A stretch of 64,000 nucleotides of DNA. Source: Phaseolus vulgaris (lineage: Eukaryota; Streptophyta; Magnoliopsida; Fabales; Fabaceae). How positions within the stretch are numbered: position 1 is the stretch's first letter; each line of letters begins with the position of its first letter. The notes under the pieces were generated by a model. That model was given only the letters and a program-made list of their open reading frames with translations. It did not search any database and was not told the DNA's origin. The translations under genes and the position numbers were made by a program. The stretch spans positions 5,354,791-5,418,790 of the forward strand of contig NC_023753.2 of the NCBI RefSeq assembly GCF_000499845.2, written 5' to 3'. Shown here one piece after another: positions 1-12,149 of the stretch.

Positions 1-2100
1 TAGAATTTTAGCAACTTCTCTCGTATAGTAAGAATGTTGTAATATATAAGAAGTGTTAGTAATATTAAAGGAAAAAAAATATATATTGAGAAAAAAATTG
101 GTAAATCTGAGTGAATATAAGAGTAAAGTTACTTGTTGAGAGCTTTCTCTTTCTCCTTACTTTTATTATTTTGGGATGTAGTACTGTTTAAAGGGACCCC
201 AACGTGGGAAAATTAAAGAAAGTGGTCCAAAAATATTTGTTTTTCCCTTTATGGGGAGCCTAAAGATAAAAAGCAGGCGTGCAGGAAAAGTTTGGCAGAT
301 TCCACAATAAAACATTTGGGCAAAAGTATGGCTAGCATGACCTTGACCTCAGTGCTTACTGTATAAATGGTGTGCCTCACTTGACCCAATTTCTTAAAGC
401 ACCTCACTTTAGTATTTGGTTAAATATGCTCATCATAAGATTTACGTACACCTAATGTAATTAACTGATACACGCGTACGTAGGTTTGTATATAAACACA
501 ACAAAACATGAAACTTAATCTCTTTCTTTTGTTCAGCATAGTATATTCATTACTGGTTTGCTGCGTTTTAAATATACAAACTACACTCAAGGTGGAAGAT
601 AACCCTTCGAAGAATTGAATACAAGAGCAATCAATGAGTTTGATGATCTCAATTTGTATCTGGATTGGCGTTACTCATGTATGATGTGAAACCTTAAATT
701 AAACTAATCAATGTATATGTATACATTAAATAAATGAACCATTGAAGTCAATTGTTAAATCCTATATGGTAAAGTGTGTAAATATATATTATGTACACAG
801 AATGCATATGTATCGTCCATTGAAAATTACTGGTGAGCTAGAGAACAAACTTTTGGTTGCCATGGACACTGATATGAACCTAAGTTGAGAAGGTTATTGC
901 AGCTTGTTTAGTTGGAGTCTTCCATGGAAAAAAAGGTCATTGCAGTAAATGAAGGAACAAAAACTTTGTCAAAAACGTGATATGTGCCAAATCTAATTTC
1001 CAATAATTTGTGTATGGTATTTCAGACAGTGGTATGGGTGAGAATTGGTTAAGGGGGTCTACTATTGTTTCTTAGTCACACATATGCTGACACATAAAGC
1101 AAGTGGAATCGATTCTTTCACCCTGTGGCCCAACGTATGGGGTGTCATTGCAATCAACCTGGTATTCATACTGTTCAGAATGATAAGCATGAACTTGCTT
1201 CATATCTTCTTCACAGCTAAGCAAACAAGACATTTTTTTTCTAATTCCAATCATAATAAAACTATCAACCCTTTTGAATTCATACATTTTTATCTGTGGG
1301 GTGCTTATCATTTATGTTCTTATAGTGGTGCTTTCTATCTATTTTACCATCTTGAATGATTTTTTATGGTATTCGATATATTTTTGTTAGCTCAAAAGGT
1401 TAAACTCATGAGTAGTGAAAGTGGTGTACTAAGTTTAAGGTTTTAAACAATTACTATGTTGAAAATGGAATCATTTATCTTACTGGTTTATACCCCTCGT
1501 GAGAATGGGGAATTGTAGAGGAAACCTAGGTCAATTATAAACAGAACTTAAACTCTTGTCTTACAAGCAAATTTGGCCATCAAATTTCTAGGGTGTGTGT
1601 GGCTATGGCTAGGGCACCCACCTATTCTTGTATCAGAACTTTAGGTTGCCTAAGCCATGCACACAATACAAAAGGTTAATTTTGATGATCTGTCAGTATG
1701 TGTATTTGTAGGGTATCCCTACAGAGGATTGTCGAATCCACGACTTTGAAAATGATGAGTATTTTAACTTTCAATAAATCATTTTATGTGAACAAGAATT
1801 TTCCTATATTATAGATCCTCCTATTATGCACGATGACACATTAAGCATTTTGTGAAATGCAGGATTAAGGGAATGAATCCAAATAAGGGTCTAATTTTGA
1901 AGAATTCTATGGACATGATGTGAACATTTTGGGAATGGTCCTAGGGCAGACTAAAACACTATATGTCGCACTATGTGTTGGACTAATTAATGACCTTCAC
2001 TCACCCACATCATCTATGTCTTTAGCTCTTTGTCCTTTGCACACTGTATATGTAACTTGTTGCAAAATAGTTTCTTGCAAAATGATCACTCCTAGCACTT
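1..2100. other. Intergenic, no gene recognised
   Basis: I see no credible gene here. The longest open frame (1045-1359, 104 codons) is hydrophobic and low in information, has no family resemblance I recognise, and overlaps an equally long frame on the other strand. No transposon ends, tRNA-like folds or long repeats stand out. The base composition is typical AT-rich plant intergenic DNA. Confidence 0.6.
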
Positions 2101-2109
2101 GACATGTTG

Positions 2110-3115
2110 TATTTAGTAACATTAAATAAAATATGATTAAATCATAAAAAAAAATGTTATTAACATAGTTTACTTATATTTTATTAAATGCAAGGTATTT
2201 TCTATATTATTAATGACTTTAAATAACATCTTTTTCGTATTAATAGTTACACATACACAAATTTTGCTAAGAGTTTTTAGTGACATTTTTAAATAAGTTA
2301 ACGTTTTAAAAGTGTTATTAATTTTTTAAAATATTTTTTAATATAAAAATAATTTTATAAAAATATTAATAATTTTTTGTAATAAAAAAGTACCTTTTTA
2401 AGAATATTACTAAAAAATTAGTAATATTTAAAAAATCCTTTAGTAATATTTTTGAATAGAGGAAATATTATAAAAATATTACTAATAGTTTTGTAACATT
2501 TAATAAATTTTACTAAAAATTTATTTGAAAACAAAATAAAAATTATTTTAATAAATTTATAATTTTTGATACTATTACATAAATTAATAGAATAAATGAA
2601 ATTATAATATAATCAATTATTTCACGCATATTTTATGGTAATGTCAACATTCAGTTGAAAATTATAATATGAATTGAAACATTTGTCTTTCTTTCTATAT
2701 TCATCATCCTTCCCTTTCTTTGCTTACATTTCTCAGCAAGTTAACAGAAACAAACAAAAAAATTTATCCATCATCTGAACAATAATCAAACACGGTGTTA
2801 AGAATTTTAGAAAGTAAGAGGAAAAGTGAGAAGCGAGAGGGATCCATTTTCGTGAACAATACATGCCTACAAGCAAACACAGCCTTAGAAATTTTAGAAA
2901 GTAAAAGAAAAAGTGATGTGATTAAGAAAAAAATAATAATATATTTTTTAAAAAAAAGTATTACTTTAGTAACATCTTAAAAAAAATATACCACACATTA
3001 ATTTAATTTTATCTATAATAGCATTATTTAAAAACATTTACAAAATCATATGCATCTCATCAATAGTAACATTTATTGCTAAAATATTATATTTATAATA
3101 AAATAATAATTTTTT
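2110..3115. repeat. AT-rich block with recurrent TAGTAACATT-type motifs
   Basis: Short motifs of the form TTAGTAA(C/T)ATTT and their reverse complements recur many times, for example near 2116, 2310, 2400, 2420, 2440, 2475, 2960 and 3065. Both orientations occur, so parts of the block can fold back on themselves. This looks like a decayed transposon or MITE cluster, but I cannot place terminal repeats or a target duplication, so the class is open. Confidence 0.35.
2801..2915. repeat. Pair of ~30-bp direct repeats
   Basis: A segment near 2801-2830 containing ATTTTAGAAAGTAAGAGGAA recurs almost unchanged at about 2886-2915. The copies are about 85 bp apart. In one plus-strand frame both translate to the same short peptide ILESKRKS, but the frame is only 61 codons and no protein family is suggested. 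A small local duplication is the simplest reading. Confidence 0.6.
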
Positions 3116-3280
3116 GAGTGTTAAGCGGATAGAAGTGATGTTAAGGTGAAATTTTGGGAAGAAAGTTATAAAAGATGCATTTGAGTAGAAATGTAATATT
3201 AAGAAGAAACAAGAGTTGCTGCAACTAAGAAGAAGCAGTAGTTACCGAGTTGGGCAGATATGATTGTATAGAAGAGAAGA

Positions 3281-3389
3281 TGGGCCTGGCCCATCTAAAA
3301 TAGTAACGGTAATTAGAGTGAAGATGTGAAGGTGCACCTACTGATGGGCTAGAGGTACATAAAAGGGCCCATAGAAGTATATTGGGCCA
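3281..3389. promoter_or_regulatory. Cluster of TGGGCC/GGCCCA (site II type) motifs
   Basis: Within about 110 bp there are TGGGCCTGGCCCA at 3281-3293, GGGCCCA at 3365-3371 and TGGGCCA at 3383-3389. In plants TGGGCC/Y motifs are bound by TCP factors and cluster just upstream of housekeeping, ribosomal and mitochondrial protein genes. No convincing coding exon follows on either strand within about 1 kb, so this may be an orphan promoter, the promoter of a gene relic or non-coding transcript, or chance. Confidence 0.3.
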
Positions 3390-3944
3390 TAGAGAGTATA
3401 AGAAATGGGTTATTGTGAGAAGAAAAAACAAAAAAGAGTGTCACATCTTGAATTGAAATAGGTGATGGCACAGGCTGGTTGTTTGGAATTATTAAAGGAA
3501 TTAATGTGTTTGGTGGGTTGTGTGTTGTGTTGTGAATGATCTTGAAATTGAGATCACAGAATCCTGACCTCCAACACACATCTTCCCTGTCCCTGTCCCT
3601 TCAATTGCCATACACCACTCCATCATTTTCACTCTTTCTCTCTTCTTTTTCTGTTTTTGGATAAATACCTCTCCACTCTCTACCACCACTATCAATCATT
3701 TCTACATTTTTTAATCCTATCTTTTTTCCTCAACTCCAAATATAATCACCATTTTAAACCAAATTAGCTACACTCTTCTAAGCTTCCTCGCCTACTCCAT
3801 CTAATCCACACCACAACTAGCTACAACTTAAAAGGAAATGTAATTAGTGACCTCAGTTACACATCTACATCAATCCCTTCACCATTTATTTACAGACAAA
3901 CCATTCAATTTTATAAATATTTTATTTACACACCCGTGATAGAT

Positions 3945-4195
3945 AGAAGTTAGTGTATGGGATAACATATTATGGTGGTCTGATAACGGTCCGATATCGG
4001 GTGACTTGGTAAGTCCAACACTCGTTAGGATAAGCTCGAAATGACTATGATACCATATTACGAAATAAACTTTAAATCTAACTCAACTCCATAAAATCGG
4101 TTCATAAAATTGAGGTTTGCAACCACTTATATACAATAAAAGACTCTAATCTCTTGTCTCACGTGGAATCTCAACGCAAACCATTTTAATGTCAA
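3945..4195 (-). repeat. Dispersed legume repeat family B, copy 1
   Basis: This carries the signature blocks of a repeat seen again at 18440, 28985 and 41480: a GGTCTGATA...CGG segment, then ACTCGTTAGGATAAGCTCGAAATGACT (in parts), then ATAAAATCGGTTC with GAGGTTTGCAACCACTTATATA. It is the reverse orientation of the copy at 18440. I recognise such segments as very common in phaseoloid legume intergenic DNA, but I do not know a formal class. No coding capacity is visible. Confidence 0.6.
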
Positions 4196-4199
4196 TGTA

Positions 4200-7100
4200 A
4201 CAAGTTAATGTATAAAGAGAAGAAGCACATTAATCATGGAAATAGACATATAGATTAAGTTAGGAATGCAAAAAACGGTAGTAATAATATAATTAGAGAG
4301 AGGGTTAAAAAAAGTGAGTTGTGTGGCAGTAAGAGGCAGTGATTTTCCATGAAGACATTAATTTCAATCAATCGATGAGGAACCTGCTACACTACTTACT
4401 ACTTGGGAAAAGAGAAAGAGAAAACCTGAATTCCATCTCCATCACCAGGTACTCTCATAAAGCTAAAAACAACACACTTATTTCTGTCCCATCTCATAAT
4501 CTCAAAGAAAATCTAAACTGGGAACTGGCAACACAATCCTCTTCACCGCCACTACTCAATTTACGGCGCTTCCTTTCTCGGCGGCAAATACGTCCCAAAA
4601 TTCTTACCATTATTATTATTGCACTGCCTTCTAGCCACAAACTAACGTCACTGACTTAGACCCTCTAGCTACTTCATTTTTCTTTCTTATTTTTTACTGC
4701 TATTCATTCACCCAATTACTTTTAATTCTCTTTATGTCCATTTCACTTCCCAAATCTGTCCTCCAATCTTCTTTTCATACTATTCTCAAACCAAAATCTA
4801 TAATTTATAAAAAATATTTTACTTTTAATTAGTACATTTAAGAAAATATACCATATAACTTCAATTTAATAACTAAAATTAGTCTTGGATAAAAATATTT
4901 TATTATGTGGATATAAATTTCTATTTTATAAATTAATTTTGTAAAGTTGAGTCGAATATAAAATTTGTTTCTATTTAAAATTTCTCTATTTTAAAAAATA
5001 GAGTAAATGAGGGAATTATTATATAAAGAATAGAAGTGTACTATAGAAAAAGAAAGGTTTGATTGATGTAAAGAAAGTTAGATAACTTATTACCTGTAAT
5101 GGAAGGATAAAGGTGTCTATAAAAACCAAAACACTACTTATTGCTATTATCTATTGTTATAGATTCTAGTGAATCTATCACTACCGAAGTAATGTTTATT
5201 TTTTTATTTAAATTTAGATATACAAGTATGATCATAGTCATAATACGCGGAAACAATACAATTGCTTTAAAATTTGAATACAACATTTAAAAATAATCGC
5301 ATACTCATAATCATAATGATAATTTATTTTGAATCTAAAAACCACAGTTCCTATTATAATTTAATTTTAATAATATATTCATCATAACATTACTTTGAAA
5401 TTTAAAATATATAAGAAAAACTTAAACATCAATCACATTTTGCTAAAAAGTTGCGTTATGTGACGAGATAAGAAAGGAAATATACCAGTGTTAATTATCA
5501 CAGTATGAAAAGTGAAAAATATTTAAAATTATTTTAACTACTAATTATTTAAATTTTAAAGTTAATATTTAATATTAATTTAAAATTTATTTATTAATAA
5601 TATAAAGTAATTTAGATATTAATAATTTTTTAATTATTAAAATAATATTTAATTTAGTTATTATAATAATTAGTTGTTTTTTTTAAATTAGTTTTTATTT
5701 AATAATTTTTTATAATAATACGTTCATTTATTATTCTATTAAAAAAATTATTTATCTAAACTCTTATTTTTTTTTAAGTTCTCTCTCGAATGAAAAAATA
5801 ATAAAGTATTAGTGTTCTAACATAATATATAATCTTGAAAAGATAGTAAGATAAAAATTAGTAGATCAAATTTTATTTTATATGAGAATAAGTGATCAAT
5901 TTATAATTAAGGATTCAATTTTGTTTTAGTCTTTTCTTTTGATTTTTTATAAGATGTTATTGATGTATTATTAGATATTCAAGCACATGGTATACAAAAT
6001 TAAACTAAGATTAAAAGAGACTTGAGCGAGAGAGAATGAGACAGATTTTTCCTCATAAGACAAGTTATTCTTAAACGACAAAGATGTTGTGCCAGCAGTG
6101 ATAAATGATAATGGTGCATTGAGTTTTGGAAGCTATGAAACCATGCATTTATGTGTCAATGCTCCAGAATGTGGTAGCTCAAACTTGATGAAGCCAGTGC
6201 TCGAATTTCCAATATGATTTTAATAAATTTGGTACTAATTTAATGATAAATATTTAATATAAATCTTTCAAAAAAAATATCAGGTATAACAAATTATACA
6301 TTCCTAATTTTTGTATTTTTTTACATAAATGATTTGAATTTGTTGGGTGTGTTCTACTATGAGAATGTAATGTGATATTTGACATGGTATACGATGACGT
6401 TAAAATAATTAACTCACCTTTAATATGTATACAATAAATTGCAAGATTCGTATCGAAGCATGAAGCATATGGTGTATAGGCACCATTCAATGAGTTAGTT
6501 GGAGTTTAAAAAGTATTTTTATGAATATTACATGAATATATTTAAATAATTTTAAATAATGAAGCCAATTTTTTTAGTAGAAAGTAGAAAGGGTTCCGGA
6601 ATAGGAAAGTTACTTATCTGATGTTTTTAAAATAAAAGAAAAGAGTGGTATTTGTGTTTGGTTGTGGAAGTTTTCTATTTTGGGATAGGATAGGATATCC
6701 CAATCTGAGAATAAGGTGGTGGCTTATAAGCAAAAGAAAATACATAGACACACGGGTGGTACAGGCCCACCCCATTATAGAATAGAATAATTAAAGAGTG
6801 ATACTCATTATGCATTCAACACTAATCCTAGGTTACCCTAGAATGTGCAACAATAATTACATCAAACACTTTTATTGCCTCCATCCAATCTTTTCTTACC
6901 AATTCATTGCCCTCGTGCTTGTAAGGGTGTCATCAACTATCTATCCAATCTTCAAATTCTTCTTCTTTTTTTATAAAATATTTATTAATATAATTACTTT
7001 TCTTTTATTCTTATTTTTCCCATTTCTTCTTTCTCAGGTTAAAAAAGTGTGTGATTTTGAAGGTCTTTAGAGTGTAGTAGGCATTGCTAACGCTGATAGT

Positions 7101-8540
7101 CTTAATAAAATATACCACTAAATCTTGTTTGAAACAACAAATGTTCTAGTTCTAGTCAAGAATGGAAATTTTAATTTAGGTGATGATATATTGAAAATCT
7201 ACATTTTTTATACACGTTATAATTTTTAATATTATTATTTTAATTTTTTTATATAATTTAATTATAAATTTATTTTTTATTTTATTTTTAAATTTATCAC
7301 ACGGTCAAATTATTATTTTTCTTTTAATTTACATCATGTTGGTTCTTTTAATTATATGTTGTTATTTAATCACCTTTTGAATTATTGTTTTTAGTTTTTA
7401 TTCCCTATATTTATTACTAATTATATTTTTTAATATTATAATTTATATTAAAATAATTTAAATATTTCAGTATTATTATAGATATTTACTTATTAAATAG
7501 ATTTACCTGTAAACCAACCCCCTCCCAAAAATATTAAAATTGGAATTAAAGATATCAATTTTGAACTACTTTCTTTTATCATAAATAAATGAAATAAAAA
7601 TATTAAATATCTCAAGACACCAGAGTTAACAGATACATTCAACAAAACAGTTCAAAATACAATCGTAGAAACATCTAAAAAGTCATAAAAATCATGAATT
7701 GACTTGTACTATTGACCTATCAAAAAATTATTACCCAAAACCGAAACAATAAAAGAGAAATTCATACACTACACATTCATCTCAGAGAAAGAATCAGCGA
7801 ATGTATCGTACGTATCATCGTTTCACTACCTTTAAACAGTATATCTACAAGTCTTCCATGAAATAAGTTTGCTATTTTTATCCCTTGTTAACTATTCACT
7901 TCTGTCTCAAAACATGCAATGAGAAATGCATGAACTTAACTGTAGCTTTGACCCTTTAAAAACGGGGTGAGTTCAAAAGGTACACAAAATGGATACAACA
8001 ATTTTGGAACTGTTTCCTCTATTGTCCTAAGAAAAGGGTCTATTATAGTCTTGCTTTTTGGAATTAATGGATAAATAAAACAATTTGCAACCTATACTAA
8101 CAACTCACTGCATAAATCACCCTTTGTGATTAATTGTTAAATTCATTGAGAAGAGGGGTCAGAAGAATCGCAGTATCTATCTATCTATCGCATTGTTGAA
8201 TTTATTTTTGGCTGATAATAATTGCAGGTGGCTTTCAATCCTCTTCTAAATTCTTGCTCAGTTGATGCAGTTCTATCCCATCTCATTATGTCCCCTCATG
8301 TCCTTCATTTTTCGCACGATTGCAATATTTGAATTGATTACACTGCTGACCCACCCACCAGAACAACCTATTTCCATGGAAAAAGATAATAATCAAACAC
8401 AAATGGTACTTGGGCTTTGTGGATGAGACTGTTTACTAAAGCAAGTTTTAAATTTGAATTCAAAAAACTGTTTCTATTAGAATTGTTTTCATTACAAAAT
8501 ATTATGTCATAACAATATAATATAAGTGTAAAGACTTAGA
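4200..8540. other. Intergenic, AT-rich, no gene recognised
   Basis: The only open frames are short (106 codons at 4339-4659, 78 at 6254-6490, 90 at 6798-7070), low-complexity, and match no family I know. Long stretches (4800-5900 and 7190-7500) are almost pure A/T. A short tetranucleotide run of about four CTAT units sits near 8175-8190. Nothing else is supported. Confidence 0.6.
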
Positions 8541-8544
8541 AAAA

Positions 8545-10260
8545 TATTATTAAAATAAAATTTGTATAATTAAAATGGTACTTGAATAATTTATTATTAA
8601 AGTTAAAAGAGTATATAAATATAAATTTAGTTATTCAGGTTTATTTTAAAATAATTATCATCTTTCTAAAAAATCATTTTTCATTTTCTCTACCTTCTCT
8701 TTAAGATTCTGATCTCCTCACTCATTAGTTTGATGATTGGAATTCGTCATTGGACTCCTGACAATGAACTCTACAAAATTGTCCTATCAAAATCTTAGAT
8801 AAAGTTAGTTCTTTCTTGACTCTTTTTCCTTTGAGTTAGTTTTGATTTAGTTAGGTTTAATCTTGCATGTGATGTTTTTATCTTCAGAAGTAGTCTCTAT
8901 TAGTTTGGGATCCTAGTGGTATAGTTAGATTTGTGATCATGACTCTTTGGTGCAAGTTAAGTGACCTTTAAGCTTTTGGTAGATTTTGAGCTATTACTGA
9001 GTATCTGCTCAACTAAAGGTAAGGGAAATTATTTTTAAATTTTCAATAAAACCTTAGATTAGGAGATCTGGATGTGGGGGTGGTGTGGTCACAAATCTCA
9101 AATTTTCTTGCAAGATTGTCTATTTTAAGAGTAAAGTAATATATTGACTGAAAAGGTTGATTTTGAATGTTATATATTAAATTTTAAGGTGAATAAGTTA
9201 ATGAAAGTGTTATGATAGAGAATTGAAAGTGTTTGAATGGTAATATAAACGAGTTGAACTGTATTTGAATAGTCGAATGAAGTAATTTAAATGTGATATT
9301 TGATTTAGAAAGCATATATGAGTAGGAACTGTCAATGTAATGTGTAAATTTATAAATTTATGAATTGAATGAAATGTTGGTTTTGAATTTAAACAAGTTT
9401 ATGCAAAAAAATTCTGCATATCTCTCTCAAGTGAGAATAAAATAGAAAGATAGGGTTATCTCGGGTCCATTCTCGCTTAAGCAAAAAGGAATCTAAGGAA
9501 AAATCTATGATGAAATTATGGTGTTTTCGGGTTGACTCTCGCTCAAGTGAGAGAATTTTGGTCTCGCTCAAGCTAGACTCTTTATAAAAAAAACTATTTT
9601 TTTATTTGCTTTTAAAAGGTTTGTTTATTTATTTTTGTATACTTTTACTTATAAATTATGTAAACTTTTATTTTATGTATATTTAATTGAAAATTTCTTT
9701 AATTAGATATTTATATGATTAGTAAATGAATTGTTGTGTGTTTTGGAAATTCTAAATTTTTGTATGATTTGATTGTTTGATGTTGGATATTGTGAGATTC
9801 AAAATATGAATTTTAATCAAGACATGGTATTTTTAGGAAAGAAAATACCGTGTTAAGATTGTTTAGGATGTGCATTGACTAGGGATTTGTCTAGAAGGAA
9901 ATATCCTGACTCTCATGAGATAATGAAATCATATAGATCAAGTTATTCAAGTGGGGAGAGTCGAAAGAGATTCATATGAATGGATAAGTTGTTTGAAAGA
10001 TAACTAACTTGACCTTGTATGAGTTAACCATGTCATACTATGAGAGAAATGATATTAAGATTATTTATGTGCATAGTTGTGTAGATTTCACAGTGATATA
10101 GTATGACAATGCATATTGTATCCATGTTGATGTGATGAAAGGAGCAAACAGATAGTGACATGGTTATGTTTTACTCAACTTTGTTCAAGAATATTATTTT
10201 TTTATGAAATGTTTGTTTTTTTATTGTCAAAATGTTTAAGTTTGTTTGAGCCATTACAAG
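8545..10260 (+). repeat. Unclassified dispersed repeat family A, copy 1 (plus)
   Basis: The segment aligns along its length with 55045-55690 (same strand), and its reverse complement aligns with 21210-23160 and, for the distal part, 17390-18130. Shared landmarks are a pyrimidine-rich stretch near 8690, ACTCCTGACA near 8755, AGATCTGGATGTG at 9064-9076, and the block around 9940-10080 with GAGAGTCGAAAGAGATTCATATGAATGG. No reverse transcriptase, transposase or clear terminal repeats are visible, so it may be a non-coding LTR element, part of a larger one, or another class. It lies directly upstream of the copia relic at 10440 and might be part of it. Confidence 0.7.
9420..9580. repeat. Clustered TCTCGCTCAAGYGAGA near-palindromes
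   Basis: The near-palindromic motif TCTCGCTCAAGTGAGA or a variant occurs about four times (near 9421, 9470, 9537 and 9562) within family A. Variants reappear at about 18389-18420, 18975-19020 and 61760-61780. Each can form a short hairpin of about six base pairs. Function is unknown; it behaves as a recurrent internal motif of legume repeats. Confidence 0.5.
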
Positions 10261-10439
10261 TTCCATCTCTTACATGAACTTGTTTAAGACTTAATAAAAG
10301 GTGGTTTGAATATTTAGTTTTTTTTATGTATAATTTTGTATTGAAAGATATTTGGGTCTTTCTATTTTGTGGATGCATGAATGATAATAAAACTAAAATA
10401 AAAAGTTCATCTTAAATTTTAGTGCATGTTATTAGTTTT

Positions 10440-12140
10440 ACTTATATTCTTGTTTATGATAATGAGATGTCAAACAAAATTTGGTTTGATAAGAATATTA
10501 AGTATAAGCATCGTAGTGTTTTTTGTTGTAAGGAAATTGTGCATGTTTCAAAGGATAAACTATCAAAATTGGGTGCAAACTCAAGACAATATCTTCATTA
10601 ATTATAGTGAGGATGAATTTGGTTACATGTTATTTGATTTTATTCATAAAAAACTTGTGAGAGATTGCGTTGTGCAATTTGTGGAATACCAAGTCATTGA
10701 AGACATTAATAAGGTGGGGAAGAATTTAGTGACACGACTTATGGTGAACCAATTCAACAACCTATTTAAAATTCAAATATTAATTTTTCAATTGACAAAT
10801 GACATGGTTTTGAAGATAGGGTATACATTCTTATTGATGATGAGGAGGAAAAACATAAAATATCATGAGATGAAAGTTTTAGTGATATTACTGAACTACC
10901 TTAAGTTCAACTCAAAAGGTATAAGGGGAGAGACAACCATTTAATAGGTATTCTCCTTATGGGATTGTGATCTTACTAGATGAAAAATAACATAAGTGTT
11001 AAGAAGAGGTCATGAAGAGTGATGAAAAACTGCAATGAAATATTTACATGATAATCATACTTTTAATTTTGTAAAGTTGTCTAATGACAAAAGGGTATGG
11101 GATAATAGGTGGATCTATAAGGTCAAGTGTGAGAATAAATCAATGTCTCCCATGTAAAAAGTCAAGTTAGCAATGATGGGCTTTAGTTAAAAAAAAATGT
11201 ATTAATTTTAATGACATTTTCTGAATTGTTGCGTAAATGTCATCCATCAAAGTTGTCTAAAATGTAGCTACTACTTTTGATTTGTGGGTAGAAAAAATGT
11301 ATGTTAAGACTTCTTTCCTTCGTGGTGATTTGGAAAAAGGGATCTACAAGGAGCATTCAGATGGTTTTGTGGTTGAAGATAAGAAAGACTATGTGTGTAG
11401 ATTGAAAAAGAACTTATATGATTTTAACCAAGTTCAAAAGTTAATGGTACAAGAAAATTGAATTTGTTATGTGTGAGTAGGCTATAAAAAGTATGTTTTT
11501 GACTATTGTCTTTGTTACAAATTTCCTCATCAAAATTTTGTTATCCTATTTTATATAGGTTAATTATATGTTTATTGTTGGGAGAGATGTTTACAAGATT
11601 GGCAAGTTAAAGAAGTAGGTGGATAAACCATTTTCTATGAAGGATATAGGAGTTGATAAAGACATTATTGGCATACATGACAATATTGAGAAGAAGCTTT
11701 GATTGTAAAAAAACATTATACTAAGAGTGTTTCAAAGATTTGAGAAGCCCAAAAAGAAGCAATGTTTGGAATTATAGCTTGCAAAGGTGTGTATAAAAAA
11801 TCATTGTTATTACTAAAACATGTAAGGAGTTACTATAGATAAAGAAATTATTTCTAAAGTTTAGTTTTGTTCAAAAAAAATATGTATAATTTGTAGATAA
11901 TCATCCATAACAACTTTTCATTTATGGTTTAACCATATTGATGTGAGATATCATTGGATATATTATGCTTTGGATGCAAAGTTATTAGAGATAACATATA
12001 TTCACATAAATGATAAAGGAATTACAAAGAGAAAGATTTAAAATTTATTGTGTGATTATTGATTTGATAGTCACCTAGGCATAGTTATAAAGGAAGATTT
12101 GTTGATTTTTCAAGTCACTATCTATATGAAAAATTGATCC
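10440..12140 (+). pseudogene. Decayed Ty1/copia retrotransposon pol
   Basis: Read across frames, the segment follows a copia polyprotein in the right order. The integrase C-terminal part is near 10480-10700, with recognisable IWFDKNIKYKH, GANSRQY and EDEFGYMLFDFIHKKLVR. The spacer and start of reverse transcriptase follow near 11090-11170. The core block TAFLxGDLEKGIYKEHSDGF appears at about 11305-11370, then DYVCRLKKNLY. The YVDDM-type strand and KDLG-like region lie near 11560-11690. The RNase H end, with DVRYHWIYYALDAKLLE, is at 11940-11990. Many frameshifts and stops break it, and the 172-codon open frame at 10426-10944 is only a fragment of it. Gag, protease and the start of integrase are absent and no LTR pair could be placed. 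It is non-functional and old. Confidence 0.8.
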
Positions 12141-12149
12141 AATTGTGAA

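Noticed and set aside
10426..10944. The longest simple open frame (172 codons), considered as an independent gene
   Set aside because: Other frames over the same bases read as copia integrase sequence in the right order, so the open frame is a shifted fragment of a dead polyprotein.
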